DNA from: Acorus gramineus
Taxonomy: Eukaryota; Streptophyta; Magnoliopsida; Acorales; Acoraceae
DNA: 64,000 nt
Assembly: GCA_030737835.1 (NCBI GenBank)
Contig: JAUJYN010000012.1
Coordinates: forward strand, 12,200,729-12,264,728
Direction of reading: 5' to 3'
This document shows positions 61,570 through 64,000 of this stretch, piece by piece. The notes under the pieces are model-generated. The model had not been told where the DNA came from. It made no database searches and worked only from the letters and a program-made list of their open reading frames with translations. The stretch's first letter is position 1; every line of letters starts with the position of its first letter. The position numbers and the translations under genes are program-made.

Positions 61570-63217
61570 CACAAACAAATTCTCTATATCTCTTCTATAA
61601 GGAATTGTAAAAGTTTACAAATTATTATCAAAACCCAGTTGAACCATAAAAAAAAAAACCCCCTCCTGAGTCCTGATGACCCAAAACCTGCAAGAATCCC
61701 TAAAGATCAAAGAATCATACACAAATGAACGATCTCAAACTGGGTACTCTTAAAAACGTCACCTTTTACAACATGAACCCATCAAAACCCAAAATTGGCA
61801 TGAATTCCCATCTGGGTATTCCCCAAAACTCAATAAAAATAGAATAAGCAGCGAATTCTAATAAAAATTCCTAGAAAAACCTAAACTTTCAGAGATCCCG
61901 GCTGACTTAGCTCACAAACAACATAAAAAATACAATTTTTCAGCTCTTAAAGATTAAAAAATTATAAATTACCAACATGACGCAATCATACAACAAATAG
62001 AAGAACAAAAAGTAGTAGTTTTATATATATTTGGAAAAAAATACGCATTGGGTAATCAGTGAGAAGGACAGGGTGCCTTGGTTAAGACCCAAAAAACCAC
62101 CATTGAAAATAAAAAAATTGTCTTGATGGGTTGTCAAGGAGAGAGAGAGAGAGAGAAGGAACAGATGGTGGTGGGAGACAGGGTTAGTGTCAACAAGAGC
62201 CGCCAAGGCTCTCGCTGCCTGATTTGAACCAACTGAAATCTTCCCATGTGACATGTGTTTGTTTTTCTGTCCTTCACTCTCTCTCTCTCTCTTCATTCTT
62301 TACTAAAATGGCCCTATTAATTGCTTTCTGTATTTGCCCCAGGCAGGTCTATTTTCACAAACCATTTGACTATTATCATCGATCGAAAAAAAAAAAAAAA
62401 AAATCATAATTTAAACAACATTAATCCCACCAATCACTCTAAAGTCTTCCTATCCATTACTGTTTAAATCATTCAACAATTTTTTTTTGTCGACCACCAT
62501 TTAAACCATTCAATAAATTCTTTGCTAACTTTTTTTTAAAATCTTCAACGGTTGGTCTGTCAACCTGAGAAGACCATTTAAATTTGTTTTCCCGACTTTG
62601 TTATTGTTTGCATTTGATGTTGATTAATTGGTTGAGGTTTGTATATAGAACCTTTGGGTTAAACAAATCACATGTGTATTGTTTGGATTTGAAGTTGTGA
62701 TGGATTTTGGGTGCAATTCTATGTATGGTATGAGAAATGGATTATTGCATTGAGTATTTCAATTTCCTTTGTTGTTTGCATAATGCGTGTAGTTAGATTT
62801 AGGGTTATTGGTGTTTAAAAATAACAAATTTGGATAGATTCATATAATGATATAATGATTGGCTATCAATTGAATATGATTTTGTTAGATTTTTTAAGGT
62901 ACATAACTAACCTCAAAAAATGGAATTTGAGATCACCACAAAAAATGATGGGAATCTGATTCCACTATATTTTTCCACATGCATTGATTTTAATTAAAGT
63001 GTAATTTATAATTATCATCAAGATTACCACTAATTAAATATTGTATTTTACACACTTTTCTTATAATCTCATATCAGGATGACACGAACCAAATGGGATT
63101 AGTATACCGCACGAGTTTGGGAATATTTTGTGGATTTTATTTTTCATTATTTTATATTTTATCATTTTATTTCTTGTTATAATTTTTGTGTAGTCTGGAC
63201 TTATGCATTCAATCTTA

Positions 63218-63558
63218 GGGTCCGTTTGGAAACACAGATTGAAAAGTAGTTTTTAGAATAAAGCTGCTTTTTAAGATGATTTTAGACTTTGACTTTTTTA
63301 GGATGTTTTTTTTTAATTCAAGAATCAATATTTGAAAGAAATTTAATGTTTGGCAGAGAAAATTGCTTTTCAATTCAAAAAATTGATTTCGACCAAAAAG
63401 TGTTGTTTTTGAGCTTTTTAAAACACAGATTTCGAGAGAAAAATTAAAAGGAATCCAGCTTCCGATTCTGCAAAAAACTGTTCTGTTTGGCTGCACGATT
63501 TTAACTTTTCAGCTTTTCAAAAAACAAAAGCGCATCCAATCGGGTAACCAAACGGGCC
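63218..63558. mobile_element. Harbinger-like MITE
   Basis: 341 bp with ends GGGTCCGTTTGG (left) and GGCCCGTTTGGTTACC (reverse complement of right), bracketed by TTA at 63215-63217 and 63559-63561. No transposase frame; an open frame inside is low-complexity Phe/Lys/Leu sequence. Confidence 0.75.
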
Positions 63559-63762
63559 TTAATCACAAAACAAAATATAGTGGGATAAAATTTCAAGTCC
63601 CCATAAAAATGTGATTTTATGATATGTTCATGATATCTGAAAAAAACTTTTTTTTCTTTTGAGTGGTAAATATAAATATAGAATCAACCTAATATTCATG
63701 GAACCCGTTGTAAATATAAATATATGATCAACCTAACATTTATTGAAAAAAAAAATATATGT

Positions 63763-63855
63763 TTGTAGTCTAGTTGGTTAGGGTACCCGGCGGGTTCTAA
63801 GTCCCGGCAACGGAACCCATGTGTTTTTTGCGAATCAAATCTTAGAAGTATAATT

Positions 63856-63891
<36 letters not shown>
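63763..63891 (+). mobile_element. Possible tRNA-derived SINE fragment
   Basis: TAGTCTAGTTGGTTAGGG resembles a polymerase III A box and GGGTTCTAAGTCCC a B box (GGTTCRANNCC), followed by about 50 bases and a run of roughly 30 A. The spacing between the boxes is shorter than in a tRNA, the fold is not a tRNA cloverleaf, and no target duplication was found. A short SINE remnant is the best reading. Confidence 0.4.
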
Positions 63892-63897
<6 letters not shown>

Positions 63898-64000
63898 TAG
63901 GCTTTTAAAATTTAATATGGTTGACAAAAGTTACAAGATCCATCGTTCTTCAATACTAAACCAAATACGTTTTTATATCAAAGTCATCAATGTTTGATAT

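Larger units (their letters stand above)
61570..64000. other. Region upstream of EXAD
   Basis: The first 600 bases are EXAD promoter and probably 5' UTR, with a (GA)9 run at 62139-62156 and a (CT)n run at 62276-62292. From 62400 it is AT-rich, with a MITE at 63218-63558 and a SINE-like fragment near the end. No gene seen. Confidence 0.65.

Noticed and set aside
61570-61578. Longer EXAD start with three extra codons
   Set aside because: The upstream codon is TTG, not ATG. The first ATG, at 61569-61567, gives [11 protein letters not shown], which fits the family.
63763-63830. Functional tRNA gene
   Set aside because: The boxes are too close together and no acceptor stem or cloverleaf can be drawn.

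Overview
This is plant nuclear DNA, almost certainly from a eudicot. The evidence is AT-rich intergenic sequence, GT-AG introns with T-rich acceptors, plastid-targeted proteins, a DREB-type AP2/ERF gene, an extensin arabinosyltransferase gene and many miniature inverted-repeat transposons (MITEs). I cannot name the species. No bacterial, organellar or CRISPR features are present.

Seven host genes could be assembled exon by exon with consistent splice phases, each giving a full-length protein. From left to right they are: PURA, plastid adenylosuccinate synthetase (+, 4 exons, 512 aa); an IGHMBP2/SMUBP2-like UPF1-family helicase (+, 15 exons, 649 aa); DREB2F (-, 1 exon, 316 aa); DER/EngA, a plastid double GTPase (-, 12 coding exons, 660 aa); a DCN1-like cullin neddylation factor (-, 11 coding exons, 251 aa); ORC1 (+, 16 exons, 813 aa); and EXAD, an extensin arabinosyltransferase (-, 14 exons, 795 aa).

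The genes do not form one pathway. They cover purine synthesis, RNA/DNA unwinding, stress transcription, plastid ribosome assembly, cullin-RING ligase activation, replication licensing and wall glycoprotein glycosylation. DREB2F, PURA and EXAD match, from memory, Arabidopsis At3g57600, At3g57610 and At3g57630, so part of the window looks syntenic with that block. The helicase and DREB2F converge, DCN1 and ORC1 diverge across 2.06 kb, and ORC1 and EXAD converge across 1.08 kb.

The spaces and introns hold the mobile DNA: a large foldback element with a MITE nested in one arm (about 137-1104); a run of Harbinger-like MITEs that share TTA junctions (6736-7202 onward); two copies of a long-TIR MITE with 9-bp target duplications (19670-20206 and 34464-35036); a 5'-truncated LINE in a DCN1 intron; more MITEs in helicase and EXAD introns; and a SINE-like fragment near the right end. 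The 6.5-kb gap at 32355-38904 has no gene but contains a diverged repeat present three times.

I found no convincing undescribed molecular system. The most useful observations are the element nesting, the thrice-repeated sequence, the splicing oddities (a 3-nt coding first exon, a 24-nt exon, a GC-AG intron and competing splice sites) and the compact E2F/telo-box/TATA promoter of ORC1.
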